Positions 17,490 to 27,016 of a stretch of 64,000 nucleotides of DNA are shown here, one piece after another. The stretch is from Micromonospora sp. MA102 (GTDB lineage Bacteria; Actinomycetota; Actinomycetes; Mycobacteriales; Micromonosporaceae), in assembly GCF_025460765.1 (NCBI RefSeq), contig NZ_JAMWEG010000007.1:248001-312000 (forward strand), given 5' to 3'. Under the pieces are notes generated by a model. It saw nothing but the letters and a program-made list of their open reading frames with translations, did no database searches and had not been told where the DNA came from. The stretch's first letter is position 1. Each line of letters opens with the position of its first letter. The position numbers were made by a program, and so were the translations under genes.

Positions 17490-17537
17490 GATCTTGGTAG
17501 GAAAGTGCCCCTACCGGGGCGCTTTCCTACCAAGATC
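17490..17537. repeat. Long palindrome at a convergent junction
   Basis: A 16-bp perfect outer stem (17490-17505 with 17522-17537), one GU pair and a 5-bp inner stem (17507-17511 with 17516-17520) close a TACC loop. It lies 37 bp after the secreted-protein gene and faces dxs. It may act as a bidirectional terminator or be a dispersed repeat. Confidence 0.8.
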
Positions 17538-17617
17538 CTCACGGTCGTACTTCATCCCACGGACGTCACTAGCTTTTCCGCAATGCCCCAACCCACCGAG
17601 GGGGCAGCCACGACGGC

Positions 17618-17654
17618 GAACGGGCGGCCCTGCATGAAGCAGGACCGCCCGTTC
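17618..17654 (-). terminator. Terminator of dxs
   Basis: A 10-bp outer stem (17618-17627 with 17645-17654) and a 5-bp inner stem (17629-17633 with 17639-17643) lie 14 bp past the dxs stop codon. Confidence 0.7.
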
Positions 17655-17667
17655 GGCGTCGCAGAGA

Positions 17668-19614
17668 TCAGTTCTTCGCGGTGGCCTCGTCGGCGGCCGG
17701 CTCGACGGACTCCGCGTCCAGCCCCGAGATCCACCCGGTGACGTTCCGCGCCACGTCCTGAGCCGTCAGCCCCAGGTCGGCGAGGATCTGCGCCCGTGTC
17801 CCGTGCGGGTGCCAGTCCGCCGGCACACCGAGATCCTTCACGGGCACCCGGACGTCCGCGTCCCGCATGGCCTGAGCGAGGGCGGAACCCACGCCCCCCA
17901 CCCGGACGCCGTCCTCGACGGTCACCACGAGCCGGTGCCCGGCGGCCAGCTCGACAAGCTCGGCCGGCACGGGTCGCACCCAGCGCGGGTCGACCACGGT
18001 CACGCCGTACCCCTGCTCGGCGACCCGGGTGGCGACCTCCATGCCGAGGCCGGCGAAGGAGCCGACCGCGACGAGCAGCACGTCGGTACGCGCCGACTCG
18101 GCCAGCACGTCGACCGGGCCGACCCGGCGGACGGCCGGCACGTCGGCGGCCACCGTGCCGGTCGGGAAGCGCAGGATGGTCGGGCCGTCGTCGACGGCGA
18201 TCGCCTCGCGCAGCTCCTCGCGGAGGGTGGCCGAGTCGCGGGGCGCGGCGATCCGCAGGCCGGGTACCACGCCGAACACCGACATGTCCCAGACGCCGTA
18301 GTGGCTGGGCCCGTCGGGGCCGGTGATGCCGGCGCGGTCCAGCACGAAGGTGACCGGCAGCTTGTGCATGGCCACGTCGAGCAGGACCTGGTCGAAGGCG
18401 CGGTTGAGGAAGGTGGCGTAGACGGCGACGACCGGGTGCAGGCCGCCCATGGCGAGGCCGGCCGCCGAGGTGGCGGCGTGCTGCTCGGCGATGCCCACGT
18501 CGTACACCCGGTTGGGGTACTTGCGGGCCAGGGTGGCGATGCCGGTGGGCTCGGCCATGGCGGCGGTGATGCCCACCACGTCGGGACGCTCGTCGGCGAT
18601 GGTGACCAGCTCGTCGGCGAAGACGTGGGTCCACTTCACCGACGGCGCGGCGAGCAGCTTGCCGGTCTCGATGTCGAACGCGCCGCCCGGCCCGTGCAGG
18701 CGGTCGGCCTCGTCCTCCTCGGCAGCGCGGTAGCCGTAGCCCTTGCGGGTGACCGCGTGCACTATCACCGGGCCGCCGAAGTTCTTCGCGGCGCGCAGCG
18801 CCGACTCGATCGCGGTGACGTCGTGGCCGTCGACCGGGCCGACGTACTTGATGCCGAGGTCCTCGAACATGGCCTGCGGGGCGACCGCGTCCTTGATGCC
18901 CTTCTTGACCGCGTGCAGCACCTCGTACATCGGCTTGCCGACCAGCGGGGTCGAGCCGAGGGCGTCCTTGACGGTGTCGAGCACCTTCTCGTAGCCGGGG
19001 TTGAGCCGCAGCGACGACAGGTGGTCGGCGAGGCCGCCGATGGTCGGCGAGTAGGACCGGCCGTTGTCGTTGACCACGATCACGAGCGGGTTGCCGGCGG
19101 TGGCGATGTTGTTCAACGCCTCCCAGCACATGCCGCCGGTGAGCGCGCCGTCGCCGACCACGGCCACCACGGCGCGCTTCTCGCCGCGCAGCGCGTACGC
19201 CTTGGCGAGGCCGTCGGCGTACGACAGGGCGGTCGAGGCGTGCGAGTTCTCGATGAGGTCGTGCTCGCTCTCCGCCTGGCTCGGGTAGCCGGAGAGGCCA
19301 CCGCGCTGGCGGAGCTTGTCGAAGCCCTCCTGCCGCCCGGTGACGATCTTGTGTACGTAGGCCTGGTGGCCGGTGTCGAACAGAAGCCGGTCGCGCGGCG
19401 AGTCGAAGACCCGGTGCATGGCCAGGGTCAGCTCGACCACGCCCAGGTTGGGGCCGACGTGCCCGCCGGTGCGGGAGACCTTGGCGATCAGGAAGTCCCG
19501 GATCTCGGCGGCGAGGATGTCCAGCTGCTCGGCCGTCATCCGCTTCACGTCCTGCGGGCCGCGGACGGTGCCCAGCAGCCGACCGTGGTTGGCCGTGCCC
19601 TCTTCAACACTCAT
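17668..19614 (-). CDS. dxs: 1-deoxy-D-xylulose-5-phosphate synthase
   Basis: A 648-residue cytosolic thiamine-diphosphate enzyme that condenses pyruvate and glyceraldehyde 3-phosphate, the first step of the MEP isoprenoid pathway. The N-terminus has [14 protein letters not shown] and [11 protein letters not shown]. The ThDP-binding motif is [16 protein letters not shown] followed by VIVVNDN. The transketolase-like middle domain has [15 protein letters not shown]. The C-terminal domain ends after [20 protein letters not shown]. Length is normal for the family. The ATG has TAGACT 8 nt upstream and no ribosome site, so a leaderless mRNA is likely. In M. tuberculosis dxs1 sits in the same neighbourhood. 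Confidence 0.97.
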   Translation of the reverse strand: MSVEEGTANHGRLLGTVRGPQDVKRMTAEQLDILAAEIRDFLIAKVSRTGGHVGPNLGVVELTLAMHRVFDSPRDRLLFDTGHQAYVHKIVTGRQEGFDKLRQRGGLSGYPSQAESEHDLIENSHASTALSYADGLAKAYALRGEKRAVVAVVGDGALTGGMCWEALNNIATAGNPLVIVVNDNGRSYSPTIGGLADHLSSLRLNPGYEKVLDTVKDALGSTPLVGKPMYEVLHAVKKGIKDAVAPQAMFEDLGIKYVGPVDGHDVTAIESALRAAKNFGGPVIVHAVTRKGYGYRAAEEDEADRLHGPGGAFDIETGKLLAAPSVKWTHVFADELVTIADERPDVVGITAAMAEPTGIATLARKYPNRVYDVGIAEQHAATSAAGLAMGGLHPVVAVYATFLNRAFDQVLLDVAMHKLPVTFVLDRAGITGPDGPSHYGVWDMSVFGVVPGLRIAAPRDSATLREELREAIAVDDGPTILRFPTGTVAADVPAVRRVGPVDVLAESARTDVLLVAVGSFAGLGMEVATRVAEQGYGVTVVDPRWVRPVPAELVELAAGHRLVVTVEDGVRVGGVGSALAQAMRDADVRVPVKDLGVPADWHPHGTRAQILADLGLTAQDVARNVTGWISGLDAESVEPAADEATAKN

Positions 19615-19622
19615 GACCGAAG

Positions 19623-19628
19623 AGTCTA
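19623..19628 (-). promoter_or_regulatory. Leaderless-type -10 box of dxs (TAGACT)
   Basis: TAGACT on the reverse strand ends 8 nt before the dxs ATG; the spacer has no Shine-Dalgarno sequence. Confidence 0.6.
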
Positions 19629-19684
19629 TCGGCCACCCGACAGCCCGCAGCGCGGCCGTGGATCTTCCCAGGTCAACCCACCGA

Positions 19685-20845
19685 TCAGGGGGTGACGACC
19701 AGCCGGCGGGGCGCCGGGGCCGGGGTGGCGGCGAACGGAGGGCCGGCGGGGGTCCAGGAGCCCAGCACGGCGGCCCGGGACGCCCCGGTGACCGAGGGCA
19801 GGGCCCCCGGCAGCCCGTGCCAGGAGAGCCACCCCAGCAGGGCGAACGCGTACGCCTCCTTGGCCTGGGCCGGCACCCCCAGCTCGTCGGTCGTGCGCAG
19901 CCGCCAGCGCCCCGCCCCGAGCGCGGCGAGCCGGGCCCGCAGTGTGGGGTTGCGCACTCCCCCGCCGGCGGCGATGACCTCGGTCACCCCGTGCCGGTCG
20001 CAGGCGTCGGCGACCGTCCGGGCGGTCAGCTCGGTGAGCGTGGCGAGCACGTCGTCGGCGGCCACCGGCGCGCCCAGGGCGGCCAGCCGGTCGTCCAGGT
20101 AGCCGGCGTGGAACAGCTCCTTGCCGGTCGACTTGGGCGGGGACGCGGCGTAGTAGGGCTCCGCGAGCAGCAGCGCCAGCAGCCCCTCGTGCACCCGGCC
20201 GGCCGCCGCCCGGGCCCCGTCGGTGTCGCAGGGGCGGTCCAGGAAGCGCCGGGCCGCGGCGTCCAGGAGGGCGTTCGCCGGGCCCACGTCGTACCCGAGG
20301 ACCGGCGCCCCGGGGGCGACCACGGTGAGGTTGGCGATCCCACCCAGGTTGAGCGCCGCCCGCGGCCCGGCGGCCGCGTCGAGCAGCAGGGCGTCGAACG
20401 CCGGGACCAGCGGGGCACCCTGGCCGCCGGCCGCCACGTCCGCCGACCGCAGGTCGTGCAACACGGGTACGCCCACCCGGGCGGCCACCCGGGCCGGCGC
20501 GCCGAGCTGGAGGGTGCCCCGCACCCGGCCCGCCTCGACCCAGTGGAAGACCGTCTGCCCGGGCGAGACCACCGCGTCGACCACGCCCCCGGCCAGCTCG
20601 ACGCCGGCCGCCGCCGCCTCGGCGAAGACCTCGCCGAGGCGGTTGTCCAGCCGGCAGACCGCCTCGATGGTGGTGGCCGCCGGGGGCAGCAGCGCGCCGA
20701 TCTCGGCCCGCAGGTCGTCGGGGTAGTCCAGGCTCCGGTGCCCGAGGGGCCGCAGGGTCAGCGTCTCCCCGTCCCGGCCGAACTCGGCCGCCACCACGTC
20801 CACCCCGTCGTACGAGGTCCCCGACATCAGCCCGACGATCTTCAC
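19685..20845 (-). CDS. anmK: Anhydro-N-acetylmuramic acid kinase
   Basis: A 386-residue cytosolic kinase that converts 1,6-anhydro-MurNAc to MurNAc-6-phosphate in peptidoglycan recycling. The N-terminal phosphate-binding signature is [12 protein letters not shown]. Further family motifs are [31 protein letters not shown] and [13 protein letters not shown]. Length is typical. The GTG start has TAGCCT 6 nt upstream. It lies on the same strand as dxs with 70 bp between them, each with its own -10 box, so they need not be one operon. Confidence 0.95.
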   Translation of the reverse strand: MKIVGLMSGTSYDGVDVVAAEFGRDGETLTLRPLGHRSLDYPDDLRAEIGALLPPAATTIEAVCRLDNRLGEVFAEAAAAGVELAGGVVDAVVSPGQTVFHWVEAGRVRGTLQLGAPARVAARVGVPVLHDLRSADVAAGGQGAPLVPAFDALLLDAAAGPRAALNLGGIANLTVVAPGAPVLGYDVGPANALLDAAARRFLDRPCDTDGARAAAGRVHEGLLALLLAEPYYAASPPKSTGKELFHAGYLDDRLAALGAPVAADDVLATLTELTARTVADACDRHGVTEVIAAGGGVRNPTLRARLAALGAGRWRLRTTDELGVPAQAKEAYAFALLGWLSWHGLPGALPSVTGASRAAVLGSWTPAGPPFAATPAPAPRRLVVTP

Positions 20846-20851
20846 CGGGCC

Positions 20852-20857
20852 AGGCTA
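20852..20857 (-). promoter_or_regulatory. Leaderless-type -10 box of anmK (TAGCCT)
   Basis: TAGCCT on the reverse strand ends 6 nt before the GTG start. Confidence 0.55.
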
Positions 20858-20891
20858 GTCAGTCCCGACGGCTCCAGGTCGCGGCGCGGTG

Positions 20892-22148
20892 TCAGACGCG
20901 CCGAGCTGGAGTCGTCGAAGGTGGCAGGAACAGGCCGACCAGCTCGACGTGCTGGGTCATCGGGAACAGGTCGAAGCCGCGCAGGGCGGCGAGCCGCCAG
21001 CCGGCCCCGGTGAACGTGCGCACGTCCCGGGCGAAGGCCGCCGGGTCGCACGCCACGTACGCGACCGCGCGCGGCCGGGCCGCGACGATGTCCCGCACCA
21101 CCGGGGCGCCCGCGCCGGAGCGCGGCGGGTCGAGCACCACGAGGTCGACCGGCCCGGTGACCCGGCGGCGGGCCAGCGCGGTCTCCACGCGGGCGGCGAC
21201 GACCTCGACCCGGGGCAGGTCGGCCAGGTTGGCACGGGCCGCGTCCACCCCGCTCTGGCTCGACTCGACAAGGGTGACCCGGGCGTCGCCGACCCGGCCG
21301 GCGAGGGCCGCGGCGAACAGCCCGGCGCCGCCGTAGAGGTCCCAGGCCGTCTCGCCGGGGCGCGGGTCGAGCAGGTCGAGCACCGCGCCGACCAGGGCGT
21401 CCGCGGCGGCCGGGTGCACCTGCCAGAAGCCGGACGCGGGCAGCGTCCAGTCCCGGCCGGCGGCCACCTCGCGGACCTCGGCCGGGCCGCTCACCGGGGT
21501 GGGTACCCCCTCGGCGTACGCGACGACGCTGACGTCGCCGCCCGTGGAGGCGACCGTCTCGACGGCGTCGGCGTCCGGCCAGCGGGCCCCGCTGGATGCC
21601 AGCACCGGCAGCTCCTGGAGGGCCGGGTGGGCGATCAGGCAGCGATCGATCGGCACCACCTCGTGCGAGCGGTGCTTGAGCAGCCCGGCCCGGCCGGCGG
21701 CGTCGACCGCGTAGCGGACCCGGGAGCGCCAGCCGAGCGGGCCGCCGGGCAGCGCCTCGACCCGGACGCCCAGCGCGTCGACCTGGTCGTCGGTGAGCCC
21801 GCCCAGGCGGGTGAGCTGCTCGCGCACCACGGCGAGCTTCCAGTCGAGCTGGGCGGCCGGGGTGACGTGCTGGAGGTCGCAGCCGCCGCACCGGCCCGGC
21901 TTCGCGTACGGGCAGGGTTGCTCGACCCGGTCCGGTGAGGGGGTGAGGATCTCCACGGCGTCGGCGCGGGCGAAGCCCCGGTGCAGCTCGGTCACCTCGG
22001 CCACCACCCGCTCACCGGGGAGCGCGTGCCGGACGAAGACCACCTGACCGTCGACGCGGGCCACGCAGTGCCCGCCCGGGGCGACCGCGTCCACGGTCAG
22101 CTCGACCCGCTGCGCCTCCTCCAGCCCGCTGCGGGCGGGCGCGGTCAC
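20892..22148 (-). CDS. TRAM-domain, Fe-S class I RNA methyltransferase (RumA/RlmD family)
   Basis: A 418-residue SAM-dependent RNA (uracil-5)-methyltransferase. A TRAM domain (residues ~10-70) has GHCVARVDGQVVFVRHALPG. The 4Fe-4S ligands appear in CPYAKPGRCGGCDLQH plus a distal Cys in DRCLIAHP. The SAM site is DLYGGAGLFAAAL. LDPPRSGAG and the catalytic Cys in AYVACDPAAFARD complete the set. The start GTG overlaps the APC permease stop (GTGA), so the two are co-translated. The same pair occurs as Rv2689c-Rv2690c in M. tuberculosis, as I recall. The target rRNA or tRNA position is not predictable. Confidence 0.93.
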   Translation of the reverse strand: MTAPARSGLEEAQRVELTVDAVAPGGHCVARVDGQVVFVRHALPGERVVAEVTELHRGFARADAVEILTPSPDRVEQPCPYAKPGRCGGCDLQHVTPAAQLDWKLAVVREQLTRLGGLTDDQVDALGVRVEALPGGPLGWRSRVRYAVDAAGRAGLLKHRSHEVVPIDRCLIAHPALQELPVLASSGARWPDADAVETVASTGGDVSVVAYAEGVPTPVSGPAEVREVAAGRDWTLPASGFWQVHPAAADALVGAVLDLLDPRPGETAWDLYGGAGLFAAALAGRVGDARVTLVESSQSGVDAARANLADLPRVEVVAARVETALARRRVTGPVDLVVLDPPRSGAGAPVVRDIVAARPRAVAYVACDPAAFARDVRTFTGAGWRLAALRGFDLFPMTQHVELVGLFLPPSTTPARRV

Positions 22149-24208
22149 GGGCGCTCCCCCGCACCGGTCTCGCCGGGCGGCGCGGACACCACCGGCGGGA
22201 CGGTGGGCGGCAGGGTGCTGCGCGGGGCGACCCGGGGGCCGCGCGCCGGGCCACGGGTGAGCGTGGCGTCCAGCCGGTCCAGGTTCTTGCTGGCGGTCGA
22301 GGCGAGCTGCCAGGGCACGCTGGTGACCATCACGCCCGGTTCGAAGAGCAGGCGGCCCTTGAGCCGCAGCGCGCTCTGGTTGTGCAGCAGGTTCTCCCAC
22401 CAGCGGCCCACCACGTACTCCGGGATGAAGACGGTGACCACGTCGCGGGGCGACTCCCGGCGGGTCGACGCGACGAAGTTGAGGATCGGCCGGGTGATCT
22501 CCCGGTACGGGGAGTCGATCACGGTCAGCGGGACCGGCAGCTCCCGCCGCTCCCAGTCGGCCTGGAGGTCCCGGGTGTCCTTGTCGTCCACGTTCACCGT
22601 CACGGCGGTGAGCGTGTCCGGCCGGGTGGCCCGCGCGTACGCGATGGCCCGCAGGGTGGGCTGGTGCAGCTTGCTGACCAGCACGATGGCGTGGTTGCGG
22701 GCGGGCAGCACGGCGCGCTGCTCGGTGGGCTCCAGCTCGGCGGCGATCCGGTCGTAGTGCCGGCGGATGGCCAGCATGAGCAGGTAGATCATGGCCATGG
22801 CGGCGATGGCGATCCAGGCGCCGAGCAGGAACTTGGTGAGCAGCACGATGACCAGCACGACGCCGGTCATCGCCATGCCGAACGCGTTGATGGCGCGGGA
22901 GCGGACCATCCGCCGCCGCGCCTCCGGGTCGCGCTCGGTGCGCAGGTGCCGGTTCCAGTGCCGGATCATGCCGGCCTGGGACAGGGTGAACGAGACGAAC
23001 ACCCCGACGATGTAGAGCTGGATGAGCCGGGTCACCTCGGCCTGGAAGCCGATGATCAGCACCACGGCGGCGACGGCCAGGAAGACGATCCCGTTGGAGA
23101 AGGCCAGCCGGTCGCCACGGGTGTGCAGCTGGCGGGGCAGGTAGCGGTCCTGCGCCAGGATCGAGCCGAGCACCGGGAAGCCGTTGAAGGCGGTGTTCGC
23201 GGCCAGGAACAGGATCAGCGCGGTCATGCCGGCCACCACGTAGAGCAGCACCGAGCCGTCGCCGAAGACGGTCTGGCCGAGCTGGGTGGTGACGGTCTTC
23301 TGCACGTAGCCGTCCGGCCCGGAGACGATCTGCGCCGGGTCCTCGACGAACTGGAGGCGGGTCAGCTTGGCCAGCCAGATGATGCCGACCAGCATGCTGA
23401 CCGCGATGGTGCCGAGCAGCAGGAGGGTGGTCGCCGCGTTCTTCGACTTGGGGGTCTTGAACGCGGGCACGCCGTTGGAGATCGCCTCGACACCGGTGAG
23501 CGCCGCGCAGCCGGAGGAGAAGGTGCGCAACAACAGGAAGATCAACGCGAAGCCGGTCACGCTGTGCTCGGCGTGGATCTCCAGGCCGGCGCTCGGTGCC
23601 CGCAGGTCCTGTCCGAGGATGAAGATCCGGACCAGCCCGGTCAGCAACATGCCGCCGATGACGATCACGAAGCCGTAGGTGGGGATGGCGAAGGCGGTGC
23701 CCGACTCGCGCAGGCCGCGCAGGTTCATGGCGGTCAGCAGCACCACGGCGCTGACCGCGATGAGCACCTTGTGGGTGGCGACGAACGGCACCACCGAGCC
23801 GAGGTTCGCGACGCCCGAGGAGACCGACACCGCCACGGTCAGCACGTAGTCGACCAGCAGCGCGCTGGCCACCGCGAGCCCGGCCCGCGGCCCCAGGTTG
23901 ACCGTCGCCACCTCGTAGTCACCGCCGCCGGAGGGGTAGGCGTGCACGTTCTGCCGGTAGCTGGCCACCACGGTGAGCATCACCACGACGACCGCGAGCG
24001 CGATCCACGGCGAGAAGAAGAACGCCGACGCGCCCGCGATGGACAGCGTCAGCAGGATCTCGTCGGGGGCGTAGGCGACGCTGGAGAGCGCGTCGGAGGC
24101 GAAGACCGGCAGCGCGATGCGCTTCGGCAGGAGGGTGTGCTGGAGACGGTCGGACCGGAACGGTCGACCGAGGAGGAGTCGCTTCAGCAGCGAGGTGGGT
24201 CTGGCCAC
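22145..24208 (-). CDS. APC-superfamily permease with C-terminal cytosolic domain
   Basis: A 687-residue transporter. The start of the first helix carries LPVFASDALSSVAYAPDEILL, the APC helix-1 signature. About 12 membrane segments extend to residue ~480. The remaining ~200 residues are a soluble domain (HAIVLVSKLHQPTLRAIAYA, TVNVDDKDTRDLQ, VVTVFIPEYVVGRWWENLLH). It lies back to back with two TrkA-type regulators, so cation or amino-acid uptake gated by nucleotide binding is plausible. GTG 24208 was chosen because it has TACTCT 8 nt upstream and precedes the basic leader RPTSLLKR. Confidence 0.9.
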   Translation of the reverse strand: MARPTSLLKRLLLGRPFRSDRLQHTLLPKRIALPVFASDALSSVAYAPDEILLTLSIAGASAFFFSPWIALAVVVVMLTVVASYRQNVHAYPSGGGDYEVATVNLGPRAGLAVASALLVDYVLTVAVSVSSGVANLGSVVPFVATHKVLIAVSAVVLLTAMNLRGLRESGTAFAIPTYGFVIVIGGMLLTGLVRIFILGQDLRAPSAGLEIHAEHSVTGFALIFLLLRTFSSGCAALTGVEAISNGVPAFKTPKSKNAATTLLLLGTIAVSMLVGIIWLAKLTRLQFVEDPAQIVSGPDGYVQKTVTTQLGQTVFGDGSVLLYVVAGMTALILFLAANTAFNGFPVLGSILAQDRYLPRQLHTRGDRLAFSNGIVFLAVAAVVLIIGFQAEVTRLIQLYIVGVFVSFTLSQAGMIRHWNRHLRTERDPEARRRMVRSRAINAFGMAMTGVVLVIVLLTKFLLGAWIAIAAMAMIYLLMLAIRRHYDRIAAELEPTEQRAVLPARNHAIVLVSKLHQPTLRAIAYARATRPDTLTAVTVNVDDKDTRDLQADWERRELPVPLTVIDSPYREITRPILNFVASTRRESPRDVVTVFIPEYVVGRWWENLLHNQSALRLKGRLLFEPGVMVTSVPWQLASTASKNLDRLDATLTRGPARGPRVAPRSTLPPTVPPVVSAPPGETGAGERP

Positions 24209-24216
24209 AAGCGCCA

Positions 24217-24222
24217 AGAGTA
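24217..24222 (-). promoter_or_regulatory. Leaderless-type -10 box (TACTCT)
   Basis: TACTCT on the reverse strand ends 8 nt before the permease GTG start. Confidence 0.5.
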
Positions 24223-24365
24223 CGACCACGCCCGGTCGGGCGGTGGGGGTGCCTGATCGCCCCGCGCGGGCCAGCGCGGTACGGTCGGTCCCCCGCCGGG
24301 CGCGGGGACGTGGCAGGCTCGCAATTGACGGGCCAGCGTGCGGCACCGTGGGAGGAGCGGACACC

Positions 24366-25031
24366 GTGCATGTCGTGATCATGGGCTGCGGCCGGGTCGG
24401 GTCGACCCTGGCGCAAAGCCTGGAGTCCCGGGGGCACTCGGTGGCGGTGATCGACCAGGACGCGGACGCGTTCCGCCGCCTCGGGCCGGACTTCGCCGGC
24501 ATCACGGTCACCGGCGCCGGCTTCGACGGCGAGGTGCTGCGGCAGGCCGGCATCGAGCGCGCCGACGCGTTCGCCGCGGTCTCCAGCGGCGACAACTCCA
24601 ACATCATCTCGGCCCGGCTGGCCCGGGAGACCTTCGGCGTGTCCCGGGTGGCCGCGCGCATCTACGACCAGCGCCGCGCCCAGGTCTACGAGCGCCTCGG
24701 CATCCCCACCGTGGCCACCGTGCGGTGGACGGCCGAGCGGATGCTGCGCCACCTGGTCCCCGAGGGCAACGTCGAGATGTTCCGCGACCCCACCAGCACC
24801 GTGTCGATCATCGAGGTGCCGGTGCACAAGGACTGGATCGGCCGGTCGCTGCGGCAGCTCGAGGAGGCCACCGGAGCCCGGGTGGCCTACCTGATCCGGT
24901 TCGGGATCGGCACGCTGCCCACCGCCTCCACCGTAGTGCAGGAGGGCGACCAGGTCTTCATGCTGGTGACCGACGACATCGCCGCCTCGGTCACCTCGGT
25001 GGCGGCGGCGCCGCCCGAAGGGGGGCAGTGA
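24366..25031 (+). CDS. ceoB: TrkA-type NAD-binding / TrkA_C regulatory protein
   Basis: A 221-residue cytosolic protein. A Rossmann RCK_N domain starts at MHVVIMGCGRVGSTLAQSL with the GxGxxG dinucleotide motif and acidic strand end IDQD. A TrkA_C domain follows from residue ~135 (TVSIIEVPVHKDWIGRSL). Such proteins gate potassium transporters in response to NAD(H) or ATP. GTG start with GGAGGAG 9 nt upstream. It is followed by, and overlaps, a second TrkA-type gene; the pair corresponds to mycobacterial ceoB-ceoC and diverges from the APC permease, which may be its partner. Confidence 0.92.
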   Translation: MHVVIMGCGRVGSTLAQSLESRGHSVAVIDQDADAFRRLGPDFAGITVTGAGFDGEVLRQAGIERADAFAAVSSGDNSNIISARLARETFGVSRVAARIYDQRRAQVYERLGIPTVATVRWTAERMLRHLVPEGNVEMFRDPTSTVSIIEVPVHKDWIGRSLRQLEEATGARVAYLIRFGIGTLPTASTVVQEGDQVFMLVTDDIAASVTSVAAAPPEGGQ

Positions 25032-25033
25032 GC

Positions 25034-25723
25034 ATGCGCATCGCCATCGCCGGCGCCGGCAACGTGGGCCGGTCGATCGCCCAGGAGCTGATCGACAACG
25101 GCCACCAGGTGATGCTGATCGAGCGGCAGCCCAAGATGCTCCGCCCCGACCGGGTGCCGGCCGCCGACTGGGTGCTCGCCGACGCCTGCGAGCTGGCCAG
25201 CCTGGAGGAGGCCAACCTGGCCGGCTGCGAGGTGGTCGTGGCCGCCACGGGCGACGACAAGGTCAACCTCGTGGTGTCCCTCCTGGCCAAGACCGAGTTC
25301 GCGGTGCCCCGCGTGGTGGCCCGGGTCAACCGGGCCGAGAACGAGTGGCTCTTCACCGAGCAGTGGGGCGTCGACGTCGCGGTGAGCAAGCCGCGGGTGA
25401 TGGCCGCGCTGGTCGAGGAGGCGGTCACCGTCGGCGACCTGGTCCGGCTCATGACCTTCCGGCAGGGCGAGGCGAACCTGGTCGAGATCACCCTGCCGCC
25501 CACGGCGCCCTACGTCGGGCAGCCCATCCACGCGGTGCCGATCCCCCGGGACGCGGCGCTGGTGGCGATCCTGCGCGGCAAGCGGGTGCTGGTGCCCAGC
25601 CCGGACGACCCCATCGAGGCCGGCGACGAGCTGATCTTCGTGTGCACGGCCGCCGTGGAGAACGAGGTCCGGGCGGTGATCCTCGGCCCGGACAGCGTCG
25701 ACCGCAAGCGGGAGCGGCCCTGA
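25034..25723 (+). CDS. ceoC: TrkA-type NAD-binding / TrkA_C regulatory protein
   Basis: A 229-residue paralogue of the preceding gene. MRIAIAGAGNVGRSIAQEL gives the GxGxxG dinucleotide motif, IERQ ends strand 2, and the C-terminal TrkA_C domain contains LVEITLPPTAPYVGQ and AGDELIFVC. The ATG 25034 was chosen for its methionine start and upstream GGGGG; a GTG at 25028 overlapping the previous stop (GTGA) is equally in frame. The two proteins probably act together on one membrane transporter. Confidence 0.92.
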   Translation: MRIAIAGAGNVGRSIAQELIDNGHQVMLIERQPKMLRPDRVPAADWVLADACELASLEEANLAGCEVVVAATGDDKVNLVVSLLAKTEFAVPRVVARVNRAENEWLFTEQWGVDVAVSKPRVMAALVEEAVTVGDLVRLMTFRQGEANLVEITLPPTAPYVGQPIHAVPIPRDAALVAILRGKRVLVPSPDDPIEAGDELIFVCTAAVENEVRAVILGPDSVDRKRERP

Positions 25724-25741
25724 CCGACGGGAGCCGGGGGC

Positions 25742-26416
25742 TCAGGCCCCCGGCAGCGGTTCCGGCGCGGGCTCCCGGGTCACCCGGCGCACCACCCAGA
25801 CGGTGATCAGCAGCAGCAGGGCGTACGGCGGGTAGCCCAGGGCGAGCCGGGCCACGCCCAGCGCGGTGTCCTGGTGGGCCAGGTAGAGCCCGGCCTGCAC
25901 GCCCACCTTGGCCAGCCACACCACCCCCCACAGCACGGTGAGCTGGGTGAAGGTGCGCACCAGCCGCGGGTCGTCCCGCCACTCGGAGCGGCCCTTGGCC
26001 ACCAGCACCGACCAGATCCAGCCGACCAGCGGCTGCCGGATGGCCGCCGAGAGCAGCAGGGCCAGGCCGTAGCCGATGCCGTAGAGGATGCCGGGCAGGT
26101 AGAAGTCGCGCTCGTCGCCGGTGCGCCAGGCGATGGCCGCGCCGATGGCGATGCCGAACAGTCCGTTGACCGCGTGCCGCACCGGCCGGCGCTGGGCCAG
26201 CCGCAGCCCGGCGATCAGCAGGGCCACGGCCACCGAGGCGATCACCGCGGGGCGCAGGTCGCCCACCACGTTGGCGATCACGAAGACCACCACGGGGATG
26301 CTCGACTCGACCAGACCCCGCCAGCCGCCGAGCTGGTCGGCCATCTGCTCGGCCATGCTGGGCAGCGGCGCGTCCTCCGGGCCGAGTTCCGGCTCGGTGT
26401 GCTGTCCGGTCGTCAC
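25742..26416 (-). CDS. DUF3159 integral membrane protein
   Basis: A 224-residue protein with five or six hydrophobic segments after a ~35-residue acidic N-terminus (HTEPELGPEDAPLPSMAEQM). Family motifs are GGWRGLVESSIPVVVFVIAN and RDFYLPGILYGIGY. Function is unknown in all actinobacteria, but the family always lies beside the OB-fold gene. The GTG overlaps that gene's stop (GTGA). It is last in a reverse-strand cluster dut - DUF3710 - OB-fold - DUF3159 and converges on ceoC with 18 bp between them. Confidence 0.9.
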   Translation of the reverse strand: MTTGQHTEPELGPEDAPLPSMAEQMADQLGGWRGLVESSIPVVVFVIANVVGDLRPAVIASVAVALLIAGLRLAQRRPVRHAVNGLFGIAIGAAIAWRTGDERDFYLPGILYGIGYGLALLLSAAIRQPLVGWIWSVLVAKGRSEWRDDPRLVRTFTQLTVLWGVVWLAKVGVQAGLYLAHQDTALGVARLALGYPPYALLLLITVWVVRRVTREPAPEPLPGA

Positions 26417-26793
26417 TTCGGCGACTCCAGCTCGTAGTACGGGTTGTAGATCACCTTGCGGTCGTCCCGTACGGCCACCCGGCCGCGGGCGGTCAGGTGG
26501 CGGCCCGGCTCGATCCCGGCGATGTGCCGCCGGCCCAGCCAGACCAGGGTGACCACGTCGCTGCCGTCGTAGAGGTCGGCCTCCAGGGTGGGCAGGTTGG
26601 TCCGGGGCGTGTAGACCACCGTGCGCAGCCGCCCGGCCACCGAGACCACCTGGCCACGCATGCACTGGTGGGCCGGCATGCCGCCGGACTGGGCGCTCTC
26701 CCGGCGCAGCTCCTGCGCCTCGATCTCGGCCTCGCTCGCGGTGAGCCGTTGCAGGAGCCGCCGCAGCGACACCCGGCTCTCGTCGGTCGTCAT
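26413..26793 (-). CDS. OB-fold nucleic-acid-binding protein
   Basis: A 126-residue protein. An N-terminal helix (SRVSLRRLLQRLTASEAEIEAQEL) precedes an OB-fold of the tRNA-anticodon type: RGQVVSVAGRLRTVVYTP, LEADLYDGSDVVTLVWLG, IEPGRHLTARGRV. It is the counterpart of mycobacterial Rv2694c and of the same length. The ATG has GGAGG only 2 nt upstream, unusually close. Translationally coupled to DUF3159. The nucleic-acid partner is unknown. Confidence 0.9.
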   Translation of the reverse strand: MTTDESRVSLRRLLQRLTASEAEIEAQELRRESAQSGGMPAHQCMRGQVVSVAGRLRTVVYTPRTNLPTLEADLYDGSDVVTLVWLGRRHIAGIEPGRHLTARGRVAVRDDRKVIYNPYYELESPK

Positions 26794-26962
26794 GACCTCC
26801 GCGTCACCTCTCCACCTCGGCCGGCCCGCGCCGGCGCCCTGGATCGGCCGGCCGCGCCGGCGCGGCCCCGCAGGTGGCGGAACCGTCCCGCCAGCGTACG
26901 CCGATCCGGCCCGCCGGCGGGACCGGCGTCGGGGCGTACCGCTGCCGGGTCCGGACACACGA

Positions 26963-27005
26963 CGGGCCCGGCGTCGCCGGCGTCACGCCGACTCGACCGG
27001 GCCCG
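26963..27005 (-). terminator. Hairpin downstream of the DUF3710 gene
   Basis: A 9-bp stem (26963-26971 with 26997-27005) with an internal GC-rich hairpin lies 11 bp past the DUF3710 stop. Confidence 0.5.
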
Positions 27006-27016
27006 GATCGCGGTGC

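Noticed and set aside
24325..24353. TTGACG as a -35 for the ceoB gene
   Set aside because: At 16-18 bp spacing no -10 resembling TANNNT is present.
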